From Geobacter sp. FeAm09 (lineage in GTDB: Bacteria > Desulfobacterota > Desulfuromonadia > Geobacterales > Pseudopelobacteraceae): a stretch of DNA of 64,000 nucleotides. The notes below the pieces were generated by a model. The model did no database searches. It was not told where the DNA came from and was given only the letters and a program-made list of their open reading frames with translations. Position numbers and translations under genes: made by a program. The stretch is taken from contig NZ_CP042466.1 of assembly GCF_008330225.1 (NCBI RefSeq), positions 3,776,001 to 3,840,000 on the forward strand, in the 5' to 3' direction. Shown in pieces: positions 27,868-36,738 of the stretch; position 1 is the stretch's first letter; every line of letters begins with the position of its first letter.

Positions 27868-27930
27868 AAACGTTTCTTTCTGCCGCAACGGGCCGGTGGG
27901 TCCCGCACCGCGAATGGGCCGCGCGCGAAG

Positions 27931-28332
27931 CTACCGTTCCCGCTGCAACGGCACCAGCATGGCGATTTTTTGATCACAGCGTTCGATCCAGTCCGCGCCG
28001 GGCTGCGTCAGCCAGCGGTCGGCGTAGAAGGCGCTCCGCAGGGCGCGGTAGGCGATCAGGGCGCGGTTGACGTCCCCCTGCCGCTCCGCGATTTCCCCCA
28101 GTTGCCAGAGCCTTTGGGCCGCTTTCGCGATGGTCGGATGGGAGGGGATATACATATGGATGGCCGATTCGTATCCCGCCAGCGCCCCGGTGAAATCGCC
28201 CTTGCCGAAGGCCGCCTCACCCGCCCGGAACTGGGTCTCCAGCCGCCACCAGGTCCCGGCGAGGAACAACAGCAGGGTAAGCACCACGATGATGACGGCA
28301 TTGACGGCGGTTTTCTTGATTCGTTCGTCCAT
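27931..28332 (-). CDS. TPR-like membrane-anchored protein
   Basis: The 133-residue product has one N-terminal membrane helix (AVIIVVLTLLLFLAGTWW) and then TPR-type repeats (FRAGEAAFGKGDFTGALAGYESAI, LWQLGEIAERQGDVNRALIAYRALRSAF). The soluble part likely faces the periplasm and mediates a protein contact. No catalytic motif is seen. It follows the 61-residue membrane protein by three bases and is in the plsC operon. Confidence 0.75.
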   Translation of the reverse strand: MDERIKKTAVNAVIIVVLTLLLFLAGTWWRLETQFRAGEAAFGKGDFTGALAGYESAIHMYIPSHPTIAKAAQRLWQLGEIAERQGDVNRALIAYRALRSAFYADRWLTQPGADWIERCDQKIAMLVPLQRER

Positions 28333-28335
28333 TGT

Positions 28336-28521
28336 TCACCTGAAAAATGTGGGGATTATGGTCAGCAGGATGCCGAGCGCCGTCAGGATGACGCCGGCCA
28401 GGACCGCCAGCGCAGCGGCGATGTCGTACGGCTTTTGCAGGCGATGGGCCGCGGGCAAACCCCAGATGACGGCGGCGAGACCGGCAACGACGAGCGCGAG
28501 ATACTGATAACCGATGTCCAT
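28336..28521 (-). CDS. Small two-helix membrane protein
   Basis: A 61-residue protein with two hydrophobic segments (YLALVVAGLAAVIWGLPAA and IAAALAVLAGVILTALGILLTII). The family is unknown to me. It starts directly at the plsC stop and ends three bases before the TPR gene, so a coupled three-gene unit is likely. Confidence 0.65.
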   Translation of the reverse strand: MDIGYQYLALVVAGLAAVIWGLPAAHRLQKPYDIAAALAVLAGVILTALGILLTIIPTFFR

Positions 28522-29256
28522 TCAATGCTCCAGGGCCGAAACGATGGTGGAACGGGTCCGCTCCAGCAGCACCGCCTCGGCGTCACTTTTTGAAATGTCC
28601 GGCGGCAGCACCAGCGGCGGGTGCAGCACGATGGTGATATTCCCCCGCGAGAGCCTGATCAGGCCGGCGGGATTGATCCGGCCGCTGCCGTTGATGGTGA
28701 CCGGGACCACCGGCACCCCGGCCTTGCGCGCCAGGATGAAGCCGCCGCGCTTAAACGGCAGGAGTTCCCGGGTCAGGGAACGGGTCCCCTCGGGGAACAT
28801 GACCACGCTCTTGCCTGCCCTGATGATCGCCGCGGCATTGTCCATGCTCTTCAGCGCCTTGCGGCCGTCGCCCCGGTCCAGGGGGATGTAGCCGCCGCGC
28901 CGCATGGAGGGGCCGAATACCGGGATATCGAAGAGCTCCTTCTTGGCGATCCAGTAGATCTGGCGCGGCATGGCCGCCAGAAGCGCCAGGATGTCGAAAT
29001 TGCTCTGGTGGTTGCTCATGAAGATGACCGGCCCGGCCGGAAGGTGCTCGCTGCCGCTCACCGTGACCCTGACGCCGGCCATGGCCAGGGCCAGCCGCGC
29101 CCAGAGCCGGGCGTGGACGGCGTAGACCCGGCCGCTGCCGTCCAGCAGCGTGCCGAGAAGCGCACTGGCGGCAAAGAGAAAGGTCAGCGGGGTAAACAGC
29201 GCCAAGTACAGGTATGCCCGGATTCGGGAAACGTCCACGGTAGTCTCGTTTATCAT
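28522..29256 (-). CDS. plsC: 1-acyl-sn-glycerol-3-phosphate acyltransferase
   Basis: PlsC adds the second acyl chain to lysophosphatidic acid at the inner membrane. The 244-residue product has an N-terminal membrane helix, the HX4D motif in SNHQSNFD near residue 80, RGGYIPLDRGDGRKAL, FPEGTRS near 150 and the substrate motif VPVVPVTINGSG. ATG 29256 is taken because the protein then begins MINETTVDVSRIRAYLYL; an ATG four codons upstream is possible. It heads a short operon with two small membrane proteins. Confidence 0.9.
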   Translation of the reverse strand: MINETTVDVSRIRAYLYLALFTPLTFLFAASALLGTLLDGSGRVYAVHARLWARLALAMAGVRVTVSGSEHLPAGPVIFMSNHQSNFDILALLAAMPRQIYWIAKKELFDIPVFGPSMRRGGYIPLDRGDGRKALKSMDNAAAIIRAGKSVVMFPEGTRSLTRELLPFKRGGFILARKAGVPVVPVTINGSGRINPAGLIRLSRGNITIVLHPPLVLPPDISKSDAEAVLLERTRSTIVSALEH

Positions 29257-29350
29257 GCCACGATGCATTCAGGATGACGGACCGGCGGCATGGTGAAGGT
29301 TGCGGAGCAGCACACTCGGCATTTGAATCTAAAAACGGCAAATCAAAACC

Positions 29351-29489
29351 TGCCACAGAGACACGGAGACACAGAGGACCACAGAGAAAAGCTAAAACCA
29401 TTTTTCGGTAGTAAAACCATTATCAGGAATTATTGTTATTTTTTTGCCTTACTCTTGATCTTCTCTGTGTCTCTGCGTCTCTGTGGCAG
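29351..29489. repeat. Dispersed inverted-repeat element, ACAGAGACACGGAG type (copy 1)
   Basis: TGCCACAGAGACACGGAGAC at the left faces GTCTCTGCGTCTCTGTGGCA at the right. The total length is about 139 bases with a degenerate middle. A second copy is at 31281. No gene is seen in it. Confidence 0.8.
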
Positions 29490-29518
29490 AATTTAGGTTA
29501 AATGCTGTCCGGCACTCC

Positions 29519-29977
29519 TCAATGATGGTATGGTTCGTTATTCAGTATGCTGAACGCCCGGTAGAGCTGTTCCAGCAAAAACACCCGCACCATCTGGTGC
29601 GTAAAGGTCATCTTCGACAGCGAGAGCAGCCGCCCCCGGCTGCGGAACTCTTCGGAAAAGCCGTAGGCTCCGCCCACGGCAAAGACCAACTCGCCGGTCC
29701 CCCCGTCCCGCTGCGCCCCGACGAAGGCGGCCAAGCCGGGGGAATCCATCTGCCCGCCCCGCTCGTCCAAAAGCACCAGGGTGGCGCCGGGCGGGATCTG
29801 CTTCTCCAGCCGCTCGCACTCGCGGCGGCGCATCTCTTCGGCCCCGGCGCCCTTTTCGTCACGGACCTCGCACAACTCCAGCGGGCAGTAGCGGCGGATG
29901 CGCCCGGCATAGTCGGCCAGCGCCTCCTTGACCCACTCTTCCTTGCTCTTTCCCACCCATACGACACGGAGTTTCAT
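29519..29977 (-). CDS. rlmH: 23S rRNA pseudouridine-1915 N3-methyltransferase RlmH
   Basis: RlmH is a SPOUT-class methyltransferase that modifies helix 69 of 23S rRNA using S-adenosylmethionine. The 152-residue length is typical. Seen are MKLRVVWVGKSKEEWV, LLDERGGQMDSPGLA, the SAM-knot region FAVGGAYGFSEE, and the C-terminal signature LSLSKMTFTHQMVRVFLLEQLYRAF. It lies downstream of nadD and rsfS, the usual grouping in this lineage, although a repeat element separates it from rsfS. Confidence 0.94.
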   Translation of the reverse strand: MKLRVVWVGKSKEEWVKEALADYAGRIRRYCPLELCEVRDEKGAGAEEMRRRECERLEKQIPPGATLVLLDERGGQMDSPGLAAFVGAQRDGGTGELVFAVGGAYGFSEEFRSRGRLLSLSKMTFTHQMVRVFLLEQLYRAFSILNNEPYHH

Positions 29978-30047
29978 TGCCTCTACCGCTCCCCTGAAGG
30001 TGTCACGTATTCAGGGTTCCGTCAGCCTAACAAACTGTTAAAACCCC

Positions 30048-30187
30048 AGGTTGTTCAAAAATAGTCAGATCGTCGTAACCGCAGCAGGCCTACTCCGCCG
30101 AAGCAGCTTTGGCTGCGAAGGCCGGGCGCTACGCCGCACGAAAGGGCCTGCAAGGACGGCAGCGAGATGGCTGTTTTTCAACAACCT
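30048..30187. repeat. 140-bp inverted-repeat element (MITE-like) between rsfS and rlmH
   Basis: The terminal arms AGGTTGTTCAAAAATAG and CTGTTTTTCAACAACCT are inverted with two mismatches. Internal segments also pair (GCAGGCC...GGCCTGC). It encodes nothing plausible. The sharp ends suggest a non-autonomous transposable element. Confidence 0.75.
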
Positions 30188-30188
30188 G

Positions 30189-30602
30189 TCAAAAATCGTC
30201 TTCCTTGCGGGCGCTTCTGATCTGCTCCGGCAGGTCCATTTCCGGCGCCAGGTGCCAGAGCTCGTCCAGCTTGTAGTGGTGGCGGAGTTGATCGCTGAAG
30301 ATATGCACGATCACGTCGCCGTAATCTATGACGATCCACTTCCCTTCGGCCTCTCCCTCGATATCCAGCACCTTGCCGTATTTCTTCAAACCGGTGCGGA
30401 TCCCGTCGGCAATGGCCTGGTTCTGCTTGTCCGAGTTGCCGGAGATGATCACCAGGTAGTCGGCGATGGAGGAGACCTTCGAGATTTCCAGGGCCCGGAT
30501 GTCGAAGGCCTTCTTGTCAAAGGCCAGCTCGGCGCATTTCAATGCCCGTTCCTGGGAGGAAAGCACCGGTTTCTCTGCTGCTGTCGTTTTCTTTACCGGC
30601 AT
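30189..30602 (-). CDS. rsfS: Ribosomal silencing factor RsfS
   Basis: RsfS binds ribosomal protein L14 and blocks subunit joining during starvation. The 137-residue product shows the Iojap/RsfS core: ALEISKVSSIADYLVIISGNSDKQNQAIADGI near residue 42, GEAEGKWIVIDYGDVIVHIF, and YKLDELW at the end. The start ATG 30602 lies ten bases inside the end of nadD, so translation is coupled. A MITE-like element begins immediately after its stop. Confidence 0.93.
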   Translation of the reverse strand: MPVKKTTAAEKPVLSSQERALKCAELAFDKKAFDIRALEISKVSSIADYLVIISGNSDKQNQAIADGIRTGLKKYGKVLDIEGEAEGKWIVIDYGDVIVHIFSDQLRHHYKLDELWHLAPEMDLPEQIRSARKEDDF

Positions 30603-31243
30603 GTGTTGTAGATCCCCTGTTCTGTAATGTAGGCCGCCACCTGCGGCGGCACCAGGCCGGCGATGGAACGTCCCGCGGCGGCCAGTTCGCGGATTTCGCT
30701 GGACGAGATGTCCAGCGGGCAGCCGGAAAGGAATTGGACGCTGGTGCCGGCATGGTGGTCCAGCCTGCGTGCGGCGGAAGTATAGCTGAACTCTGCCCGT
30801 ATGGCAACAGGAAGGGCTTCCGCCGGGTTGCTGATGCGCTTGCCCGGCCGTTCCACCACGATCAGGTTGCAGGCGGCGAAGATCTCCCGGAAACGGTGCC
30901 ACTGCCCGATCTCCAGAAACGAATCGCTGCCGATGATGAAGTAGAGTTCGTCCCGGGGAAAGCGCTCCCGGAAAGCGCGGATCGTGTCGATGGAGTAGGA
31001 TTTCCCGGCCCGTTCCCCCTCCACCAGCGACAGTTCGAAAAGGGGATTGCCGCTGATGGCCAGCGTGACCATGCGGCTGCGCCGGGCAAAGGAGACCTCT
31101 CCGGCCAGCGGCTTGTGGGGGGGATCGCCGGCCGGGATAAAGATCACCCGGTCCAGGGCGCAGGCCTCCCGCGCCTCTTCGGCTATGTGAAGATGGGCAA
31201 GGTGCACCGGGTTGAAGGTGCCCCCCATCAGTCCGATTCGCAT
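30593..31243 (-). CDS. nadD: Nicotinate-nucleotide adenylyltransferase NadD
   Basis: NadD transfers AMP from ATP to nicotinate mononucleotide in NAD synthesis. The 216-residue enzyme has the nucleotidyltransferase motif GGTFNPVHLAHLHIAEEA at residue 8 (HxxH), FIPAGDPPHK, FIIGSDSFLEIGQWH, and the C-terminal ISSSEIRELAAAG. It precedes rsfS with a ten-base overlap. A dispersed repeat lies between its start and gspN. Confidence 0.95.
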   Translation of the reverse strand: MRIGLMGGTFNPVHLAHLHIAEEAREACALDRVIFIPAGDPPHKPLAGEVSFARRSRMVTLAISGNPLFELSLVEGERAGKSYSIDTIRAFRERFPRDELYFIIGSDSFLEIGQWHRFREIFAACNLIVVERPGKRISNPAEALPVAIRAEFSYTSAARRLDHHAGTSVQFLSGCPLDISSSEIRELAAAGRSIAGLVPPQVAAYITEQGIYNTCR

Positions 31244-31280
31244 GTCGCTTTCACCGTCCGATTGAAACCAAAATCAACAT

Positions 31281-31403
31281 CTGCCACGGAGACACAGAGA
31301 CACGGAGAAAACCCTAAACAGAATAACGTCATAAAAATTCAACCACTGATTTAAGAGCGTTATCCATTTTCCGCCTTTGACGTTCTCTGTGTCTCTGCGG
31401 CAG
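31281..31403. repeat. Dispersed inverted-repeat element, ACAGAGACACGGAG type (copy 2)
   Basis: CTGCCACGGAGACACAGAGAC at the left and CTCTGTGTCTCTGCGGCAG at the right are inverted. It matches the element at 29351 in arms and length class. It occupies most of the nadD-gspN gap. Confidence 0.8.
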
Positions 31404-31419
31404 AAGCGTTTTGTTCGTG

Positions 31420-32262
31420 CTACAAAATCACCGGTTTGAGCAGTGTGCCCTTGATGGGCACCTTGTACACGCCGGGGGAGGCGGCGAACTTGGCCAGAAG
31501 CAGGAACACCAGTTTCTGTTTGTCCAGGAACTCCGGCTTGGGCATGATCTCCAACGTCAGGTTGAGCGGCTGCGTCGCGGCACTGGCGCCATCGGGCAGG
31601 TCACCCGACAGCCGCATGTAGAGGCCCTCACCCTGCAGGGTGAAGCTCTCCAGCCGCGCCCGGCCGGACGTGACCCGCACCATCCCCTGGCAGCGCAGGT
31701 TGGCGGCGTCGGGCAGTGGGAAGGCCCCCAGCTTCACCCCGGTGAAGGACAATTGTTTCAACTCCAGCTTCAGGTCGCCGGACAGCCGCCCCTTCGTGCG
31801 GGTAAGCCGCCCTTCGCTCCACAGGGTGCCCCCGGCCGTGGCGCCCAGGGCGGTCTTGAAGAAGGGGATGTCCGAGAGCTGGATGCCGGCGGCGGCAAGC
31901 TCCAGGGCGTCCGTGCCGGTGATGCCGTATCCCAGGTCCAGGTGCCCCTTTCCCACGGTCCCGGTGGCGCCGACCACGGCCTGTCCCGTCACCAGCGGCA
32001 GCAGCCGGAGCCGGACCCCGAGCCGATCGAAGCGCAGGAGCGGCCCCTGGTCGGAGGAGAGGACCGGCTGGCGCCATGCCAGGCCGGGGAGCAGGCTCTT
32101 GTGCGCTTGGGGGGCAAGGCTCAGCCCCTGGTCGGCCAGCAGGCGGCCGAGCAGTTCGTTCACCCGTTGCGTGGGGAGGAAGAGGTAGGTGCAGGCCAGG
32201 AAGAGGGCAACGCCCGCCGCCGCGAGGCTTCCCACCCGCAGCAGGCGGTGCCGGGGCATCAT
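31420..32262 (-). CDS. gspN: Type II secretion system protein GspN
   Basis: The 280-residue product has an N-terminal membrane helix (VGSLAAAGVALFLACTYLFL) and a large periplasmic beta-rich domain, as in GspN of Geobacter-type systems. The C-terminal part (LNLTLEIMPKPEFLDKQKLVFLLL, VPIKGTLLKPVIL) resembles AsmA/GspN-like proteins. Its exact role in secretion is poorly defined. It overlaps gspM by four bases at the end of the operon. Confidence 0.8.
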   Translation of the reverse strand: MMPRHRLLRVGSLAAAGVALFLACTYLFLPTQRVNELLGRLLADQGLSLAPQAHKSLLPGLAWRQPVLSSDQGPLLRFDRLGVRLRLLPLVTGQAVVGATGTVGKGHLDLGYGITGTDALELAAAGIQLSDIPFFKTALGATAGGTLWSEGRLTRTKGRLSGDLKLELKQLSFTGVKLGAFPLPDAANLRCQGMVRVTSGRARLESFTLQGEGLYMRLSGDLPDGASAATQPLNLTLEIMPKPEFLDKQKLVFLLLAKFAASPGVYKVPIKGTLLKPVIL

Positions 32263-32810
32263 TTGCGCTGTCCGGGGGCTGGTTTCAGGAGGGCGACGAT
32301 CAGGGACAGGTCGAGCCGGGAGGGGTCGTCGAAGCGGACCCGCAGGTTGGCCTTTTTCACCAGGACCGGGCGCCCACCCTTTTCCAGGCGGTAGATGAGG
32401 TTGATGGCTTCGTTGGCCGTCAGGCCGTCGATCTTCACGTCGGCGGCGTCCTCCAGCAGGCCGCCCCGCTCTTCTCCCTTGACCGGGGCGATCTTGACCC
32501 CTTTGCCCTTGATGCCGATCTCGTCGATGACCTTGGCGACGGTGTCGTCGGGACGTACCGAGGCCATGCGCCCGGCCAGTTGGTCGGAGGTCTGTTTGGC
32601 CGTGCGGTAGAGCGCCTTGAGCGGCAGCAGTTCCTTAAGCACCGCCTCCCGGGCGTGGCGTTTCTGTTCCAGGGCGGCGGTGCGGCCGGCCAGGGCCGAC
32701 CAGAGGAGGAAGAGTGCCAACAGGGCGATCAGGCAGTAGCCGACCGTGAGCCGGGTGCGGCGGTCCAGGTCGCGCCACAGGTCCTGGAGTTGCGTCAGCA
32801 GGTTCGTCAT
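32259..32810 (-). CDS. gspM: Type II secretion system protein GspM
   Basis: A 183-residue inner-membrane protein: short cytoplasmic start, one helix (VGYCLIALLALFLLWSALAG), coiled region, and a ferredoxin-like periplasmic end (LTANEAINLIYRLEKGGRPVLVKKANLRVRFDDPSRLDLSLIVALL). GspM pairs with GspL to hold the assembly ATPase at the membrane. ATG 32810 lies four bases inside gspL. The long open frame extending further upstream is a shadow of gspL. Confidence 0.85.
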   Translation of the reverse strand: MTNLLTQLQDLWRDLDRRTRLTVGYCLIALLALFLLWSALAGRTAALEQKRHAREAVLKELLPLKALYRTAKQTSDQLAGRMASVRPDDTVAKVIDEIGIKGKGVKIAPVKGEERGGLLEDAADVKIDGLTANEAINLIYRLEKGGRPVLVKKANLRVRFDDPSRLDLSLIVALLKPAPGQRK

Positions 32811-34114
32811 TTCCTGGCCTCCTTGAGCGTGCCGGCCAGGGTGAAGGTGACCGAGCCGTCGGGACGGCTTTTGACCTCGCCGAGTTCCACGGTGGCCATG
32901 AGCGGCGCCAGGGCGGCTTTGAAGTCGTTGGCGGCCTGGGCCGAGCGGGCATCGCCCTTGACCCGCAGGTTGCCCGCTTCGAGTTCGGCTTCGTAGAGGC
33001 CGTTGATGGTGGCCCCTTTGGCCTCGGCCAGTTTCTTGAGGACGTCGATGGCGGCGCCCCCCTCCTGCGGGCCGCCGACCATCTTTTTGATCTCCGCCTT
33101 GACTTCGGCCACTTCGTCCACGGCCTTGGGACGGGTGGGGAAGATCTCCCGGTAGATGGCGGCGATGGAGGTGTTCAGGGAGGTCAGGTCGGCCTTGGCC
33201 GCCCGGTACTGGAGCCCCTGGGAGACGAAGAGGAGGAGGATTGCCACGGCGGCCAGAGCGGCGGTGACGATCAGTTTCTTCCGCAGGGCGGCGTCGCCGG
33301 CGGTCCAGGCCAGGTCCTGCCGGCGGAAGTCGGGCAGGACGCCGGCCTGGCAGGCCCGGGCCACGGCCAACAGTCCGGCCAGTTGCTGGAAGGCCTGGTC
33401 GGTTTTGAACAGGGGGGCCAGGGGGTCGGGCATGGCCAGCCGCTGCGTGGGGAGCGGAAAGTCGTCCGGGGCAAGTCCGGCCGCCAGTTCGCCGAAGAGG
33501 ATGAGCCGGGGGGGGAGGTTCCCCGCCAGTTCCAGGGCCGCCAGGGTGGCGGTGATGCCGGGGCGCGGCTCGCCGGCCAGAGCCCGGGCGAAGGTGACCC
33601 GGTCGTGACCCACGACCGTGAGGGCGCTGCCGTCGCTGATGGCGGCGTCGGCGGGGCATTCCGGCAGGAAGTTCCAGGCGAAGGGGGCGGCGGTGACCAC
33701 CTGCGGTTCGCAGCCGGCCTCCCGGAAGGTGGCGATGACGTGGCCGATGTCGCTCTTGCGCGCCCACAGGGCCAGGTAGCGCCCCTCGCCCAGCGGCAGG
33801 GCGTCGAAGACCGCCTCTTCCACCGGCAGGGCGATCTCACCCTGCAGCTGTCCCGGCAGGACCTCCCGCACCTTGCGCAGGTTGTCCAGGGGGAGTTCCA
33901 CCGTCCGCTGGGCGAACAGGGAGGGCGAAAGGCAGAGCACGACGCGCGGCCCGCCGCTGCTGCCGGCGGCGATCCGGCCGGCAACGGCGGAGAGCGGTTG
34001 TTCCTCGGTTAGCTCGAACTCGGCCGCTCCCGAAAAGGAGAGCGACGTGCCCCCTACTCCGAAGCGGGCCGCCAACACGCGCTGTGATTCAACCTGTAGT
34101 ACCAGATAGTCCAT
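32807..34114 (-). CDS. gspL: Type II secretion system protein GspL
   Basis: The 435-residue product has the actin-like cytoplasmic domain of GspL/PilM (MDYLVLQVESQRVLAARFGVGG, VVLCLSPSLFAQRTVELPLDNLRKVREVLPGQL). A membrane helix lies near residue 275 (LIVTAALAAVAILLLFVSQG), followed by a periplasmic domain ending GSVTFTLAGTLKEARK. GspL recruits the GspE ATPase. It follows glgP after about 50 bases and overlaps gspM. Confidence 0.88.
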   Translation of the reverse strand: MDYLVLQVESQRVLAARFGVGGTSLSFSGAAEFELTEEQPLSAVAGRIAAGSSGGPRVVLCLSPSLFAQRTVELPLDNLRKVREVLPGQLQGEIALPVEEAVFDALPLGEGRYLALWARKSDIGHVIATFREAGCEPQVVTAAPFAWNFLPECPADAAISDGSALTVVGHDRVTFARALAGEPRPGITATLAALELAGNLPPRLILFGELAAGLAPDDFPLPTQRLAMPDPLAPLFKTDQAFQQLAGLLAVARACQAGVLPDFRRQDLAWTAGDAALRKKLIVTAALAAVAILLLFVSQGLQYRAAKADLTSLNTSIAAIYREIFPTRPKAVDEVAEVKAEIKKMVGGPQEGGAAIDVLKKLAEAKGATINGLYEAELEAGNLRVKGDARSAQAANDFKAALAPLMATVELGEVKSRPDGSVTFTLAGTLKEARK

Positions 34115-34164
34115 GTCGTTCCTAAATGACGTTGTTGATCAAGAAGCCGGGCAGGGGCCGCCCG

Positions 34165-36728
34165 TCATCCCCAGAGCAGAAAGCCCGGTTCGTACACATT
34201 TCCCAGCACCTTGTGCCGCGGCATGACCCGCAACATGAAGCCGTGCCGGCCGCAAAAGCGGCATTCGATGGTGCCGTCGAACTGGTAAAGGCCGTTGCCG
34301 GCCGGCGTCACGCTCTCCAGGGGAACCGTTTCCCCCCCTGGATGTTTCCGGTGGAGTCCAGCACGCCGAAGTATCCCTCCACGGCCACCTCCTCCACCGG
34401 GATCTCCCCCAGGAAGACCCTGGCCGAGACCGGCACGAGGCTCCCCACCGCCACGGCGTCGGCGATCTGGGCCGAGACCTCTTCGATGCGTACCTGCGGC
34501 CAGCCCTTGAAGGTGCGCTCCTTCCAGCGGGCCAGATCCAGGGCCAGGGCCAGGTTGTCGTCCACCAGTTGTTTCCACTGGCGGTAGGAAGGGGTATAGG
34601 AGCGGTTGGCGTACTCCTGTACCATGCGGTCGGTGGAAAATACCGGGCAGAGGCTCTGCATGGAGGCCTTCATGGTGGCGACCCAGGAGCGGGGGATGCC
34701 GTCGCTGCCCCGGTCGTAAAAATGGGGTACGATCTCCTTTTCCAGCAGATCGTAGATGGCCCGGCTCTCCACCTGATTCTGGTACTCCGTATCCTCGTAG
34801 ACCTCTCCCTTGCCGATGGCCCAGCCGTTGTTCCCCTGGTACCCCTCGCACCACCAGCCGTCCAGGATGCTCATGTTGAGGCCGCCGTTGAAGGCCACCT
34901 TCATGCCGCTGGTGCCGCTGGCCTCCAGGGGGCGCCGCGGGGTGTTGAGCCACACGTCCACCCCCTGCACCAGATGGCGGGCCACCGCCATGTCGTAGTC
35001 CTCGATGAAGACGATCCGGTGGCGGAAACGCTCCAGGTCCGAGACCTGGTTGATCTGGCGGATCAGTTCCTTCCCCTCCTGGTCCTGGGGATGGGCCTTG
35101 CCGGCAAAAATGATCTGCACCGGCATCTCCGCATTGTTGAGGATGCGCGCCAGGCGGTCCAAATCGCGCATCAAGAGCGTGCCGCGCTTGTAGGTGGCAA
35201 AACGGCGGGCAAACCCGATGGTCAGCACCTCCGGGTCCAGGACCTCCTCGGCCGTGGCGATCTCCTTGACCGTGGCCCCCACCTTGATCAACTGTTCCTT
35301 GAGCCGCTTGCGGGCAAAATCCACCAGCTTCTCGCGGCAGCTCTGGCGGGTGCGCCACAGTTCGGCGTCCGGGATCCGGGAGATGCGGCGCCACACGTTG
35401 TGGTCCGTCGGGTCGTCCAGCCAGCGGGTGCCCAGGTAACGTACCAGCAGGCTGGCCATGTGGTTGGACATCCAGGTGCGGGTGTGGACGCCGTTGGTGA
35501 TGGAGGTGAGCGGCAGCTGCTCCTCGGGCAGTTCCGGCCAGGTGTTCTTCCACATCTTGCGCGAAACCTCGCCGTGCAGTTCGCTGACGCCGTTGGCGTG
35601 GCCGGCCAGCTTGAGGGCCAGCACCGCCATGCAGAAGGTTTCCTGGGAATTTTTCGGGTTCTGGCGCCCCAGGCCGAGGAATTCGTCGCGCCCCAGGCCG
35701 AGGGAGCGGTAGTATTTGCCGAAGTAGCGCTCCAGCAGTTCGGCGGGGAAATGGTCGATGCCCGCCTCCACCGGGGTATGGGTGGTGAAGACGTTGCCGG
35801 CGCTGACGATCTCCCGGGCCTCGTTGAAGCCGACGCCCCGCTTTTCCATCAGAAGACGGATCCGCTCCAGGGCCAGGAACGCGGCATGCCCCTCGTTCAT
35901 GTGGCACACGTTGGGGATGATCCCCAAGGCGCGCAGGGCGCGGATGCCGCCGATCCCCAGCAGGATCTCCTGCAGGATGCGCATCTCCTGGTCGCCGCCG
36001 TAGAGTTGGGCGGTGATCAGGCGGTCTTCGGGGCTGTTCTCCTCCAGGTTGGTGTCCAGCAGGTAGAGCGGCACCCGGCCGACCTGCACCCGCCAGACGT
36101 GCACCTTGAACCGGCGGGGGCCGAACTCCAGCTCCACGCTGAGCGGGATGCCCTTTCCGTCCCGCTCCAGGGTCAGGGGGAGATTGTAGAAATCGTTCTC
36201 CGGGTAGTACTCCTGCTGCCACCCTTCGTTGTTGAGATACTGCCGGAAATACCCCTGGCGGTAGAGCAGCCCCACCCCCACCAGGGGGAGCCCCAGGTCC
36301 GAGGCCGATTTGAGGTGGTCGCCGGCCAGGATGCCCAGGCCGCCGGAATAAATCGGCAGCGATTCGTGCAGGCCGAACTCCATGGAAAAATAGGCGGCCT
36401 TCATCTGGGAGCTGCCGTTGCCGGTCTTCTGGAACCAGGTCTTCTCCGCCAGGTAGTCGGAAAGTTTCTCGTCCACCATGGTGAGGTGGGCCATGAACCC
36501 TTCGTCGCTCTTCAGGCTCTCCAGGGTGGTCTGCTGGAGGATGCCCAGCATCTCCACCGGGTTGTGGCGGGTGGCTTCCCACAGTTCGGTGTCCAGGCGG
36601 CGGAAGAGGTTGATGGCGTCCGGCTCCCAGCACCACCAGAAGTTGTAGGCCACCCGCTGGAGCGCCACCAACTCGTCGGTCAGCGACGGGACGACCGTGA
36701 ATTTGTGCAGCATCTTGGTGAAGTCCAT
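34165..36728 (-). CDS. glgP: Alpha-glucan (glycogen) phosphorylase, C-terminus displaced by a one-base deletion
   Basis: GlgP releases glucose-1-phosphate from glycogen using pyridoxal phosphate. The family core is clear: AYFSMEFGLHESLPIYSGGLGILAGDHLKSASDLG, TTHTPVEAGIDHFP, ITNGVHTRTWMSNHM, FARRFATYKRGTLL, and EASGTSGMKVAFNGGLNMSILDGWW near the cofactor lysine. The raw frame ends at 34308 (806 residues). The tail ETVPLESVTPAGNGLYQFDGTIECRFCGRHGFMLRVMP lies in another frame and joins if one C is added to the run at 34332-34338, giving about 854 residues. It interrupts the gsp operon ten bases after gspF. Confidence 0.92.
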
Positions 36729-36738
36729 GGGGCCCTCC

